Source of the DNA: Adhaeribacter radiodurans
GTDB taxonomy: Bacteria > Bacteroidota > Bacteroidia > Cytophagales > Hymenobacteraceae
Direction of reading: 5' to 3'
DNA length: 64,000 nucleotides
NCBI RefSeq assembly: GCF_014075995.1
Contig: NZ_CP055153.1
Coordinates: 310,001-374,000, forward strand
The notes under the pieces were generated by a model. The model did not search any database. It was not told the DNA's origin and saw nothing but the letters and a program-made list of their open reading frames with translations. Every line of letters starts with the position of its first letter. Positions within the stretch are counted from its first letter, which is position 1. Of this stretch, positions 10,815-19,275 are shown one piece after another. Position numbers and translations under genes: made by a program.

Positions 10815-10834
10815 CCCTCCTAAGTTTAGGAGGG
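10815..10834. repeat. Palindromic intergenic element
   Basis: CCCTCCTAA/TTAGGAGGG arms of 9 bp around a GT centre, followed by GGCAGGGATGG. It is G/C-rich against the AT-rich surroundings, as expected of a dispersed palindromic repeat; only one copy is in this window. Confidence 0.55.
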
Positions 10835-11163
10835 GCAGGGATGGTTGTTTTTTTATTAAAGCTGCGCGTGAAGATGAATATTTATTTTTGCCCTGGATTA
10901 TTTAAAGGCTGTAGTAAATTTTTTAAATTCTGCATCGTTTCAATAGAAGATGAACGAAGTGGAACAACCTTATAATAGATAGATAGTGGCTGATTATTAG
11001 CCTAACTTTTGATTTAACTCCGAATGGTTTGCCGCACTAAACTTATTGGTCAGTGTTTAAAAAATAACTAGAACAGAAAACTCTACTACATGCTGCTTTA
11101 AGCAGAGCAGAAAATAAGAGGGTGATATAGTTTTTACTATTTAGAAGCTTCTGTTTTGTTATT

Positions 11164-11182
11164 TAGAGCGTACACCGCTCTA
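11164..11182 (+). other. Stem-loop in the 5' leader of the polysaccharide lyase gene
   Basis: TAGAGCG and CGCTCTA form a 7-bp perfect stem with a 5-nt loop, 24 nt before the ATG at 11207. There is no following T-run, so a role in translation or mRNA stability is more likely than termination. Function unproven. Confidence 0.4.
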
Positions 11183-11206
11183 CGAACTGGTCAAAAAATT
11201 AAATAA

Positions 11207-12247
11207 ATGAAAAAATCAACTTGCCTGTTTGTTGGGCTCGCGTTTAGTACCACATTTGGATTTTTACCCGGCTGCCAATCATCGGGCAATCAGGAAGAGA
11301 AAACCGAAACTGCCACCGAAAAACTAGAAATAAGGCAACCGGTTATTCAATCGGCAGTAGATTCAACTCCGGCCATTCCTGATACCGTAAAAGAAATAAC
11401 CGCAAAAGTTCCGGAAAAGCTTCCGGCAACTGCCACCAAATTAGTAGCTCAGGAGCCGGTTAAACAAAAAACAACTCCTCCCTGGAAAAAAAATAATTCA
11501 CCGGCTAAACCTAAAAAGGTAGTACCTGCTCCATCGCAGTTGCCTATTGAACGCGCTAATTTAAGAGCGGAAGTAAACTTTGCTCAGGGAGTGCCTAAGA
11601 ATTTACGGAAACAAGTTACTACTGCGCATGGCTTAACTTTAGATAATCAAAAAACCTGGAAAGGCCAGCCGCTCGCCCGCTTTGAACTCACCCCCGATGA
11701 CGTGGCACAAGGAGTAGTACGTTCCGAAATTTTACTACAACCCGATAACGAAGCCGAAGTAAAGTACGGTTGGGTCATGTATTTTCCGAAAGAATACTGG
11801 GATCCGTCGGATGAGTTTGATATTGTAATGCAGTTGCACGGCTACGATGACAAGCATTTAGGTGAAAAAGCCCGTAATCCGCAGTTTGCCCTGCACGTGC
11901 ATAAAGACCATTTAAAAGTTACCATTCACCATTCGGACTTGCCGGTAAATACAAATAAAACTGATATCGATGAAAAGTTTGATTTAGGACCACTGCTGAA
12001 AGATAAATTCCTGGAAATGGTTTTGGAAATAAAGCACACTTACGAACCAGACGGATATGCCCGGTTATTCATCAACGGCAAAAAAGTAATGGATTATGAG
12101 GGCGGCACTACCTTTAACGATAAACGTAAATATCCTTACTTTAAAGCGGGTATTTACAACCGCAAAGTGCAGTTGCCCCGCGTGGTTTATATTTCCAATA
12201 TCCGGCACGGCAACTCTAAGTCCAGTTACAAAGATGTAGCGCCTTAA
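11207..12247 (+). CDS. Heparin-lyase-I-like polysaccharide lyase, lipoprotein
   Basis: A predicted lipoprotein: MKKSTCLFVGLAFS begins a signal peptide ending in a lipobox-like GFLPGC at Cys23. A Lys/Pro/Thr-rich linker covers about residues 30-115. The remaining 230 residues resemble the polysaccharide lyase fold of PF14099 (jelly roll). Visible family-type blocks are VRSEILLQP, YGWVMYFPKEYW, IVMQLHGYDD, YARLFINGKKVMDYEGG and YFKAGIYN close to the end. Such enzymes eliminate uronic-acid polymers such as alginate, glucuronan or heparin; the substrate here is not determined. The GH9 enzyme nearby makes a polysaccharide-degradation context plausible. Its stop codon overlaps that of the opposing gene. 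Confidence 0.72.
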   Translation: MKKSTCLFVGLAFSTTFGFLPGCQSSGNQEEKTETATEKLEIRQPVIQSAVDSTPAIPDTVKEITAKVPEKLPATATKLVAQEPVKQKTTPPWKKNNSPAKPKKVVPAPSQLPIERANLRAEVNFAQGVPKNLRKQVTTAHGLTLDNQKTWKGQPLARFELTPDDVAQGVVRSEILLQPDNEAEVKYGWVMYFPKEYWDPSDEFDIVMQLHGYDDKHLGEKARNPQFALHVHKDHLKVTIHHSDLPVNTNKTDIDEKFDLGPLLKDKFLEMVLEIKHTYEPDGYARLFINGKKVMDYEGGTTFNDKRKYPYFKAGIYNRKVQLPRVVYISNIRHGNSKSSYKDVAP

Positions 12248-12666
12248 TTTATTATGCGGGAATTAATAACCAAAACTTTTTCCCAAATGCCTTGATTTTG
12301 CTTTATAAATCGCTGGTGTACCGGGTGAACGGAATAAAGCTTTATTTCTTCTTCGCTGCGGTAAGTACAATAATGCATTACATCGTATTCTGGTTTTTCC
12401 GTTAAGTCGCCGAGCACAGTTGGCCCCACCTGATAAGACAGAATATAGGAAATGCTGTCTTGTAGGTTAGCAAAACCACGCATGTGTTGTTTAATGGCTT
12501 CGGGAGTAGTGCCTGCTTTAAATTTAAAACAAACTATCCGTTGAATTTGGGCTTCTGCCGGTAGATGTACTGTACGCTTCTCTTGTGGAGTAGAAGTAAA
12601 GGTTTTGGGAGTACAAGCTGAAATCAGAATAAAATTTAAAAAGAGTAGAATTGTTAATTTTTGCAT
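12244..12666 (-). CDS. Dabb (stress-responsive alpha/beta barrel) domain lipoprotein
   Basis: A 140-residue protein with a lipoprotein signal (MQKLTILLFLNFILISAC, lipobox ISAC, Cys18). Its Dabb domain of about 95 residues begins at IQRIVCFKFKAGTTPEAI and includes SYQVGPTVLGD, YDVMHYCTYRSEEEIKLY and HPVHQRF. Dabb proteins are small ferredoxin-like barrels, some of them stress-induced and some enzymes; no specific reaction can be assigned. The stop codons of this gene and of the converging lyase gene overlap in TTAA (12244-12247), leaving no room for a terminator between them. Confidence 0.8.
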   Translation of the reverse strand: MQKLTILLFLNFILISACTPKTFTSTPQEKRTVHLPAEAQIQRIVCFKFKAGTTPEAIKQHMRGFANLQDSISYILSYQVGPTVLGDLTEKPEYDVMHYCTYRSEEEIKLYSVHPVHQRFIKQNQGIWEKVLVINSRIIN

Positions 12667-12922
12667 ATTGGGTTAGTAAAGTAATAATTTCATTTCTCTG
12701 GAATGATTGGGTAGTTTTAATCCTGTACGCACGTTTAATAAGTCATGGTAGTTAAATCCTCGCCATAAAAGCGGTAAGCAATATTTTACAAGAAAAGGAT
12801 TTAGTACATTTTTCTATTCTAATCTTTTAAATAGTAAATATAGTAGACTGTAGCGGTAGATAATAGAAACAATTATATTGCTAAAAGCCAGTCTTATAAA
12901 CTATATCTAATTAAAACACATA

Positions 12923-14794
12923 ATGGAAAGCAGAACTATACTCTACAATTCAGTAAACCAATTTTACCGGATAAAAAATGGCTATAGTGGTTTGAGTTGT
13001 ACAAGATATAGCGCTAAAGTAAAAAAGATACTCCTGCTTTTATTTTTTCTTAATATCCTGAGTGGTATTTCTGCGCTGCGGGCGCAGCGTCTTTCTCGCG
13101 ATTTGGACGTTGTTTTGTTAACTAACCAGGTAGGTTACCTTCCTGAGGCTACTAAAACGGTGTTAACTAAAGGTACCGAAAAAAGAAATTTTGAGGTGGT
13201 AGAAGTTACTACTGGCCAAGTTGCCTACCAGGGTACGCTTGTTCCGCAGCCCGGCGATTTTGGTAATTACCTTACCGCCGATTTTAGCAAGTTAATAAAA
13301 GAGGGCCGCTATTACTTGCGGGCCGATACATTGCGGTCTTTTCCTTTTAGTATTTCCCGCGAGGTTTATCAAACACCGATTAATATGGTAATTGGCTATT
13401 TCTCTTTGCAACGATGCGGCGCCAGTTCCACCGGTTATTTAACGCCCTGCCACGTAGATGATGGAATTCGTTTTGATAATGGCAAGCACCAGGATGTTTC
13501 GGGTGGGTGGCACGATGCGAGTGATTTGCGAAAATGGGTGTCGGCTACCATTTACGGAGTAATGGGTTTGGCCAGAACGTATGAGTTACAAGAACCTGCT
13601 TACCAAAAAGCTATCTTAGAGGAATTGCGCTGGGGAAATCAGTATTTTTTAAAAATGCAGGAGCCATTAGGTTACGTAATGGATTTTATTGGTGGCGATT
13701 TAAAAAAGCATTCCGATAATAACCGTTGGACGGATAATAAAATAGCTAGCGGAGGCACTCCTATTAACCTGGTAACACCCAACGCCGGTACCTCCAAACA
13801 ACTCATGCTGGTTGCCGCCAACCACGACGACCGTATTATTCAAACGCAGCCCGTAGATATGATGGCGCAATATAATTTTATAACTTCCGAAGCTCTAATG
13901 GCACGTATCACCGAAAAAATTGATCCGACTTATGCTAAAAAATGCCTGGAGGCTGCCAAAAAATGTTACGATTGGAGTTTAAAATCAGGACGTGACTCTT
14001 CTGTTGCCAATGCAGGAGCGGCGTTGCAAGCCACCATTGAAATGTACAAAACCACTAAACAAGCTACCTATCAGAAAAGAGCAGTAGAGCTCGCCCGGCA
14101 ATTAAGCAAAATGCAAGCAAAAAGTTCGGCAAAAGAGGTTTCGGGCTTTTTTTATACGGCACTCGCCAGCCAGGAGCCTTACAAAAATATCTGGAATGGC
14201 CCGCAGGCTTTTATTGGTTTAAGTGATTTGGTGCAACTATTTCCGAAAGATAAAGATGTTGCTTTATGGAAAGGTATGATAAAGAATTATGCTGAAAATT
14301 ATTTATTGTTACTCGCCGGTAAAAACAGTTTCAACATTGTGCCCTGGGGTTTGTATGATAAAAAAGATCCCGGCGGAGACCGTAAAGCCGGAAAATACTG
14401 GTACCGCTATTTTATGGAACCGGAACAGGAATGGTGGGTTGGTATTAATTCTAATCTGGCTTCGGCGGGGGTTGGTCTAGTAAAAGCAGCTGTTGTTTTA
14501 AAAGACGATCGGATGAAAGCAATTGCCCAAAAACAACTGGACTGGATTCTCGGTTCTAACCCGTTCAGCAGCTCCACTATGGCAGGAGTTGGTTACAACC
14601 ATCCGCCGCATTTTGGCGGCTCGTCTTTTCTGCCCAATACGCCCGTATTACCCGGCGCCGTGCTAAACGGTTTAGGCGGCGACCATTCTGATATGCCCGT
14701 AACAGGAAAAGGAGATTGGCAGATTTCTGAGTATTGGACCCCTATGGTAGCTTATACTTTATGGTTAATGGCAGAATTATCGGCGGGTAATTAA
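12923..14794 (+). CDS. Glycoside hydrolase family 9 (endoglucanase-like)
   Basis: A secreted beta-glycanase of 623 residues. A hydrophobic stretch (about 35-52) ending ALRAQ is a signal peptide, so the true start may be downstream of the annotated ATG, although no other ATG lies before it. An N-terminal Ig-like CelD_N domain (about 62-145) carries LTNQVGYLP. The catalytic alpha/alpha barrel follows with GGWHDASDLRKW at 194-205, whose Asp198 and Asp201 correspond to the GH9 DAGD motif. Near the C-terminus are LGSNPFSSSTMAGVGYN and ISEYWTPMVAY, which should hold the acid/base glutamate. GH9 enzymes hydrolyse cellulose and related beta-glucans; some bacterial members are exo-glucosaminidases, so the substrate is open. 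Confidence 0.85.
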   Translation: MESRTILYNSVNQFYRIKNGYSGLSCTRYSAKVKKILLLLFFLNILSGISALRAQRLSRDLDVVLLTNQVGYLPEATKTVLTKGTEKRNFEVVEVTTGQVAYQGTLVPQPGDFGNYLTADFSKLIKEGRYYLRADTLRSFPFSISREVYQTPINMVIGYFSLQRCGASSTGYLTPCHVDDGIRFDNGKHQDVSGGWHDASDLRKWVSATIYGVMGLARTYELQEPAYQKAILEELRWGNQYFLKMQEPLGYVMDFIGGDLKKHSDNNRWTDNKIASGGTPINLVTPNAGTSKQLMLVAANHDDRIIQTQPVDMMAQYNFITSEALMARITEKIDPTYAKKCLEAAKKCYDWSLKSGRDSSVANAGAALQATIEMYKTTKQATYQKRAVELARQLSKMQAKSSAKEVSGFFYTALASQEPYKNIWNGPQAFIGLSDLVQLFPKDKDVALWKGMIKNYAENYLLLLAGKNSFNIVPWGLYDKKDPGGDRKAGKYWYRYFMEPEQEWWVGINSNLASAGVGLVKAAVVLKDDRMKAIAQKQLDWILGSNPFSSSTMAGVGYNHPPHFGGSSFLPNTPVLPGAVLNGLGGDHSDMPVTGKGDWQISEYWTPMVAYTLWLMAELSAGN

Positions 14795-14907
14795 GTTTTT
14801 ATTTAATTGCTTAAGTAACTGCACAAAATTAATTTATTATTCTAAATGTAGAGATTGTTGTATTATAATGCTAGCATTCAGTTACTTGTGTTTTGCTAAG
14901 GTTTAAC

Positions 14908-14943
14908 GTCTAATATCTTTATACTTGTGTCTCTTTACTTAAT
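14908..14943. repeat. Heptamer-type intergenic repeat, copy 1
   Basis: GTC followed by TAATATC and then a 23-nt tail (14921-14943) that is identical at 37452-37474. Copy 3 has one extra 7-nt unit. Related copy 2 is at 16863-16882. Confidence 0.7.
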
Positions 14944-14947
14944 TTAA

Positions 14948-15243
14948 TTATCCTACCCACCATCCGTTAGAAAACAGACAAACACTTAGAGCCAAAAAAA
15001 TACTATTGAACCCGATATAACAGTAATACAAGGCCGGTATGTTAAACTTGCTCCAAAAAAGTAAATCGGAAAAATAATTAAGGTGAACCTCGACAAACTA
15101 TAAAGCAGTTGATTGGGCATGGCCGATGAAAAAAGTGGTAGGAGCAACCATAACCAACCTATAAGAAGATAAGATTTTGGTAAATTTACTTTCGGCAACA
15201 GGCTTACTAAAAGCATAATGATAAGTCCTGAAAATATTCTCAT
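14948..15243 (-). pseudogene. Remnant of a multi-pass membrane protein, probably mannosyltransferase (PIG-V)-like C-terminus, frameshifted
   Basis: An 85-codon frame (ATG 15243 to stop 14986) encodes a hydrophobic polypeptide with LLPLFSSAMPNQLLYSLSRF and LIIFPIYFFGAS, which resembles the last membrane helices of PIG-V-type mannosyltransferases. It lacks the several hundred residues expected upstream. After a run of seven T (minus strand, 14994-15000) the frame ends early. Adding one T would continue it as FFLALSVCLFSNGWWVG and stop at 14948, an ending that looks natural. So the gene seems both 5'-truncated and frameshifted. The family assignment is from motif impression only and could be another polytopic glycosyltransferase or polymerase. 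Confidence 0.5.
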
Positions 15244-15283
15244 ATTGAAAAGCTAATGCTAATTAATCGTTCTCCGTTGCAAA

Positions 15284-16057
15284 ATGAAAATAGCTACCTA
15301 TAATGTTAACGGTATAAATGCCCGGCTTCCGGTATTACTTCGTTGGCTCGAAACTACTGCGCCGGATGTAGTGTGTTTGCAGGAACTAAAGGCACCGACA
15401 GAAAAAATTCCCGAACAGGCAATTGCCGATATAGGTTACCAAGGTATTTGGCAAGGGCAAAAAAGTTGGAATGGCGTAGCTATTTTAACGCGCAACTTAG
15501 AAATACAGGAAGTTAGCCGAACGCTGCCAGGCGACGAAGAAGATACCCAGAGCCGTTATTTAGAAGCGGTAGTAAACAACATTCACATTGGCTGCCTTTA
15601 CTTACCCAACGGCAATCCTGCTCCCGGGCCAAAGTTCGATTATAAACTTCGCTGGTTCGAACGCTTTAATACGCATGCGGCCGCGCTCTTGGCCTTGAAC
15701 AAGCCTGTAGTATTAACCGGAGACTTTAATGTAATTCCAACGGAACAGGATGTGTATAGGCCGGAGCGCTGGCTGGAGGACGCTCTTTTCCGGCCCGAAA
15801 GCCGATCGGCATTTAAAATCCTCGTCGACCAGGGATGGACGGATGCCCTCCGAAAATTATATCCGAACGAGCCGATTTATACTTTTTGGGATTATTTCCG
15901 GAATGCGTACGAGCGCAATGCGGGCCTTCGGATTGACCATTTCCTGCTCAGCCCCCATTTAGATAGCAGTCTTCTGGCAGCGGGAGTAGATAGTGACGTG
16001 CGGGGTTGGGAAAAAACCAGTGACCATGCACCCGTTTGGATTGAACTGGCGGATTAA
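15284..16057 (+). CDS. xth: Exodeoxyribonuclease III
   Basis: An AP endonuclease and 3'-5' exonuclease of base-excision repair, 257 residues, the usual family length. The EEP fold motifs are present: MKIATYNVNGINAR at the start, CLQELKAP with the metal-binding glutamate near residue 34, WNGVAIL, LYLPNGNP, LTGDFNVIPTEQDVY with the Asn/Asp pair, RIDHFLLSP and the final SDHAPVWIEL with the catalytic Asp-His. It is monocistronic; the start ATG is immediately preceded by the divergent remnant described at 14948-15243. Confidence 0.95.
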   Translation: MKIATYNVNGINARLPVLLRWLETTAPDVVCLQELKAPTEKIPEQAIADIGYQGIWQGQKSWNGVAILTRNLEIQEVSRTLPGDEEDTQSRYLEAVVNNIHIGCLYLPNGNPAPGPKFDYKLRWFERFNTHAAALLALNKPVVLTGDFNVIPTEQDVYRPERWLEDALFRPESRSAFKILVDQGWTDALRKLYPNEPIYTFWDYFRNAYERNAGLRIDHFLLSPHLDSSLLAAGVDSDVRGWEKTSDHAPVWIELAD

Positions 16058-16240
16058 TGATAGAAAAGTTATTCTTAAAGAAAGCAAAACTTTGGTCCGT
16101 CGAATTTTTACTTGAATTACGATATAATTGTAGGAGGATAGGTACTTGGATAAATAACCGGACGAGTTAATTATACCCAATAATAAGCAGTAGTTGCTAT
16201 AGCGGACTTTGATGTAGTTCTTTGGAGACTTTTCAAGCCT
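16058..16240. other. Spacer after xth
   Basis: AT-rich sequence between xth and the GC-rich inverted repeat. No ORF, tRNA or clear terminator was recognised. Confidence 0.4.
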
Positions 16241-16688
16241 CCAGGCGGCGGGCCTCGTTTGGCTCTTCCGCACTCGCTAGCCTTCCTTTCCTCGACTTCG
16301 TCTGCGGAATGCCTGCGGCACCGGAACCCTAGCAGGTGCTCCACAGCCAAACTGGTATTGTTGCGAGTAGCTACTGTATTTACTTTTTTAAATAGTATTA
16401 AATTGTATGAAGCCGAATTTATTAGAATCTGTGGAGAGGGGAAGCAGAACCAGGAAGTTTAATTCTGTTAATTCTTGTCATTAGTAGCCGCCCATTAAAA
16501 TCATTTTCCTTTTCCTGAATTGTACAAGAGGTGAAGAAAAGCAGTAGCTAAAAACAAAGACACCAGTTTGGCTGTGGAGGGCCTTGTAGCGTTCCGGTGC
16601 CGACGTAGGAGGCATGGCGCAACGCAGTGAGCCAAGGTTCGCTAAACCGCCCGAAAGAGCTAAACGAGGCCTGCCGGCCACGAGGCAA
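16241..16688. repeat. Long GC-rich imperfect inverted repeat
   Basis: The left arm (about 16241-16376) and the right arm (about 16542-16688) are largely reverse complements. An 18-nt block is exact (16339-16356 against 16562-16579), another block of 11 nt is exact (16316-16326 against 16592-16602), and the outer 30 nt match at about 25 positions. The arms are far richer in G+C than the flanks, while the roughly 165-nt centre is AT-rich. Short open frames inside each arm are mirror images and show no domain, so I do not call genes. It could be a MITE-like element, a folded RNA or a dispersed repeat pair. Confidence 0.7.
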
Positions 16689-16862
16689 ACTCAGCCGTAT
16701 CTAATAAGATGGAACTTGAACATGGAGCCGGTTCCCGTCTCCAAAGGAAACGCTAACTGTCAAGTAAAATCTAGGATAGTTTTTTGATATGATTTTGTAT
16801 TACTATACTTGCTATTGAAATTTTAATAAAAAGCATTAGCCTCCCATTACTTATACACAAAA

Positions 16863-16882
16863 GTCTACTATCTACTATCTTG
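16863..16882. repeat. Heptamer-type intergenic repeat, copy 2
   Basis: GTC plus two identical TACTATC units and TTG, preceded by a leader (16847-16862) that matches the leader of copy 3 apart from small indels. It lies about 40 nt upstream of the broken lipoprotein gene. Confidence 0.6.
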
Positions 16883-16921
16883 AAACTGGTGTTTTTTTAT
16901 TTAAATTACTAATCTAAAAAA

Positions 16922-17803
16922 ATGAATAAGCTAAAAGGTGTTTTCTTGTTAATGTTAATAGCATTAACTATTGCGGCTTGTAACAGCAAAAATACTTCTA
17001 ACCAAAGCTCCACCGAATCGGACGAAGATGTAACTAAGAACTGAAAATTTGGAGTTGCCCTATGGACTTTTCATACTTTTGATTTTCCGAATGCCTTAGC
17101 TAAAGTAGACAGTGCCGGTTTAACCTATATAGAACCCAACACCTTTCATCAGGCAGGTCCGGATTTGAAAGATTCCATGATTCTGCAGCTTTCGCCGGCG
17201 GGCATTAAAAAGCTCAGAACACTTATAGATCAGAAAGACCTAAAGGCAGAATCGGTGTATATTGTAGGCGATTCAACCATTCAATCCTGGAAAAAACAAT
17301 TTGAAATAGCGAAACAATTGGGCGCAAAATTTGTAACCGCAGAGCCACCGGTAAACATGTGGGACAGCATTGATAGTTTAGCGAGAACTTACGGAATGAA
17401 AGTAGCTATTCATGAACATTGGAAAGGCACGAGCCGGTATTGGCATCCGAATTCCGTTTTAGCAGCTTTAAAGAATCATCCTAATTTTGGTGCCTGTGCA
17501 GATTTGGGTCATTGGCCTAAGAGCGGGATTAATCCAATAGATGCGGTAAAAAAGCTAAAAGGCCATATAATTGGGGTGCACTTAAAAGATATTGCAGCTT
17601 ACAATAACCCTAAACTGAAAGATGTACCGGTAGGAACCGGCATTATTGATTTTCCCGCCATTTTTGAAGAGTTGAAAAAACAACAATTCCAAGGGCATAT
17701 TTACATTGAACGCGATGCCGAAGATTTGCCAAGTAACTTGCCATCTGTACTTAAAACGGTACAGTACTACAATAACCAAGTAGGCCAGTCAGGCGCGCAA
17801 TAG
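16922..17803 (+). pseudogene. Sugar phosphate isomerase/epimerase-like lipoprotein interrupted by one in-frame TGA
   Basis: Reading from ATG 16922 gives a lipoprotein signal (MNKLKGVFLLMLIALTIAAC, Cys20), then a Ser/Thr-rich linker, then a TGA at codon 41 (17042-17044). The same frame then runs open for 252 codons to the TAG at 17803. The continuation KFGVALWTFHTFDFPNALAKV is the normal start of a xylose-isomerase-like TIM barrel (PF01261). Later blocks include HEHWKG, CADLGHWPKSG, GVHLKD and IYIERDAED with the usual metal-binding His, Asp and Glu. A single change from TGG (Trp) to TGA would explain it. Options are a pseudogene, a sequencing error, or a shorter cytosolic product from ATG 17165 lacking the first barrel strands. 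Confidence 0.85.
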
Positions 17804-17930
17804 GGTAATAGTAAATTATAGCAATAAGGCTTATTCTGAAATTTAAGATCTATTTTAATTTCGAGCCGTTTATTGAGTTCCTGTTATATAGGTTAAAGAA
17901 TTAGCCTTTAAATACTAATCCGTTAAATAA

Positions 17931-17958
17931 AAAAGCCAACTTTAATAAGTTGGCTTTA
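17931..17958. terminator. Bidirectional terminator
   Basis: AAAGCCAACTT and AAGTTGGCTTT form an 11-bp stem with a 4-nt loop, with A/T-rich flanks on both sides. It lies between the broken isomerase gene and the converging small gene. Confidence 0.8.
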
Positions 17959-17976
17959 ACAGCTTTATCTCTTCTT

Positions 17977-18159
17977 TTACTCGTTACTATTAGTAATTAA
18001 AGGATTAATAAAATCATCTTCCTGGTTATTTAAGGGCGTTGGGGCGGTTAGTTGCTCCCGTAGTTCATTTAACTCCAATTGCTCCTCATCCGTTAAATTA
18101 CGTTGGGTAGAAAGTTCTACTACTCGCTGGGAGGCGGTTATTTTATCTGCTTCATTCAT
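17977..18159 (-). CDS. Small acidic protein, unknown function
   Basis: A 60-residue acidic product, MNEADKITASQRVVELSTQR and onward, predicted to be mostly alpha-helical with LTDEEQLELNELREQL in the middle. I choose ATG 18159 rather than the upstream ATG at 18318. The upstream 53 codons look like non-coding sequence, and AAAGAAAC before 18159 is a plausible leader. No family is recognised. A shared terminator lies immediately downstream, which supports a real transcript. Confidence 0.6.
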   Translation of the reverse strand: MNEADKITASQRVVELSTQRNLTDEEQLELNELREQLTAPTPLNNQEDDFINPLITNSNE

Positions 18160-18584
18160 AGTTTCTTTATTCTTAATTAAAAGTAGACTAACAAAACAGG
18201 TTATACAATGTTTAGGGGCCAAAGTTGTGATATTACGAAATAATAAAATCCAACCGAATGAATAGTTATAAATAAATAAGTAGCATTTAGAAAAACGCAT
18301 TCTATTAAAAGCAGGCAACTAGCAAGAAATACTTAAAAATGGCTTTCCCCAGAAGTTAGGTTTTACAGTATACTTGCTTGTTACTTGTTGGTTTAAGCAA
18401 TTTAATATAATTATTGCCACAAGCCGTTAAGTGAATAAGCCATATCCTTAGTGGCTCAAATAAATAGTACCAATTATCTGCCTCAATTTAATAGATATAG
18501 CCGCTTAAAAGCAGTTTACAAGTAAAAGCTCCCTTTATAGATTAACAACAGTTTAAAGTACATTTATGCACGTGCATGAGATGG
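18160..18584. other. Spacer, nothing recognised
   Basis: About 425 nt of AT-rich sequence between two minus-strand genes. No repeat, tRNA or convincing ORF was found. Confidence 0.4.
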
Positions 18585-19016
18585 TTAATTTGCATCTAAG
18601 AGCCAAGCATAGGCAGAATCCAAATCTAAAAAGAAATCAAAATGAAGAGAATGGTTGGTTTTCGTGTTCTTATCCAATTGATCTAAGTAAGGATACTTGT
18701 CGGTCATCATGAGAGATTCTGGCTGTAAAACGAGCGCCATCTTCTTTATTTTACCGCCTTTTAACAAAGGGCGCATTTTAGAATACATCCATCGCTGATC
18801 GGCCATAATCAGATAAGGTACTTTCCGGGAATCCGTTAACCAAAACTGAACTTTATAAGCTAAAGCGGCTTGAATAGCATGCCGGTAACCCGCACGATAG
18901 AGCGTACTATCCGGATGCTGCTTCCAGGTCAAGCACAGTAAAGAATGCTCTTTCTCAATCTGGATTATGTGGGTTTCATCTTCAAAGACCGGGTAATTGG
19001 AAATAGCAGTATTCAT
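18585..19016 (-). CDS. Uncharacterised protein, 143 residues
   Basis: A soluble protein with no signal peptide. The pattern of alternating strands and helices, with CLTWKQHPDSTLYRAGYRHA, YKVQFWLTDSRKVPYLIMAD and FFLDLDSAYAWL, recalls SpoIIAA/STAS-like folds often found as paralogues in Cytophagales, but no diagnostic motif is present. It is monocistronic, flanked by an empty spacer upstream and decayed sequence to the right. The ATG at 19016 is preceded by an A/T-rich leader. No function is proposed. Confidence 0.65.
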   Translation of the reverse strand: MNTAISNYPVFEDETHIIQIEKEHSLLCLTWKQHPDSTLYRAGYRHAIQAALAYKVQFWLTDSRKVPYLIMADQRWMYSKMRPLLKGGKIKKMALVLQPESLMMTDKYPYLDQLDKNTKTNHSLHFDFFLDLDSAYAWLLDAN

Positions 19017-19275
19017 CGGGGTAACAATTAAAGAATGAATTTACTTTTTAATAAATTATTCCAGCCTGAATTAGAAAAGCAATAGGAGTGATGGTGACAG
19101 TATACGAGAAGAATTGTGTAAGGTGCAGGTAATTAAGTAAATAAGTTAAGGAAATTCAACCTTCTTTTTCAAGCCTTGACTACAGAATTCAATACCACGC
19201 CTTTGGGTAAATGAAAGGGGAAAAGACCTTAAAGTAATACAGAAAACTTTTGAGAATTTTATCTTTTCTTAAGGC

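Larger units (their letters stand above)
10698..11206. other. Long spacer with a palindromic intergenic element; no convincing gene
   Basis: About 510 nt without a credible gene. It holds a 20-nt palindrome at 10815-10834 and a short stem-loop at 11164-11182 just before the next start codon. A 60-codon open frame at 10793-10975 spans the palindrome, has no recognisable domain and is not called. Confidence 0.5.

Noticed and set aside
10793-10975. A 60-codon plus-strand frame
   Set aside because: It spans a palindromic element, lacks a leader or domain, and has unnatural composition (Phe/Cys/Gly-rich).
16259-16681. Two short open frames, one in each arm of the GC-rich inverted repeat (16259-16462 plus, 16481-16681 minus)
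   Set aside because: They are mirror images caused by the inverted repeat, have no domain, and their composition follows the repeat rather than coding use.
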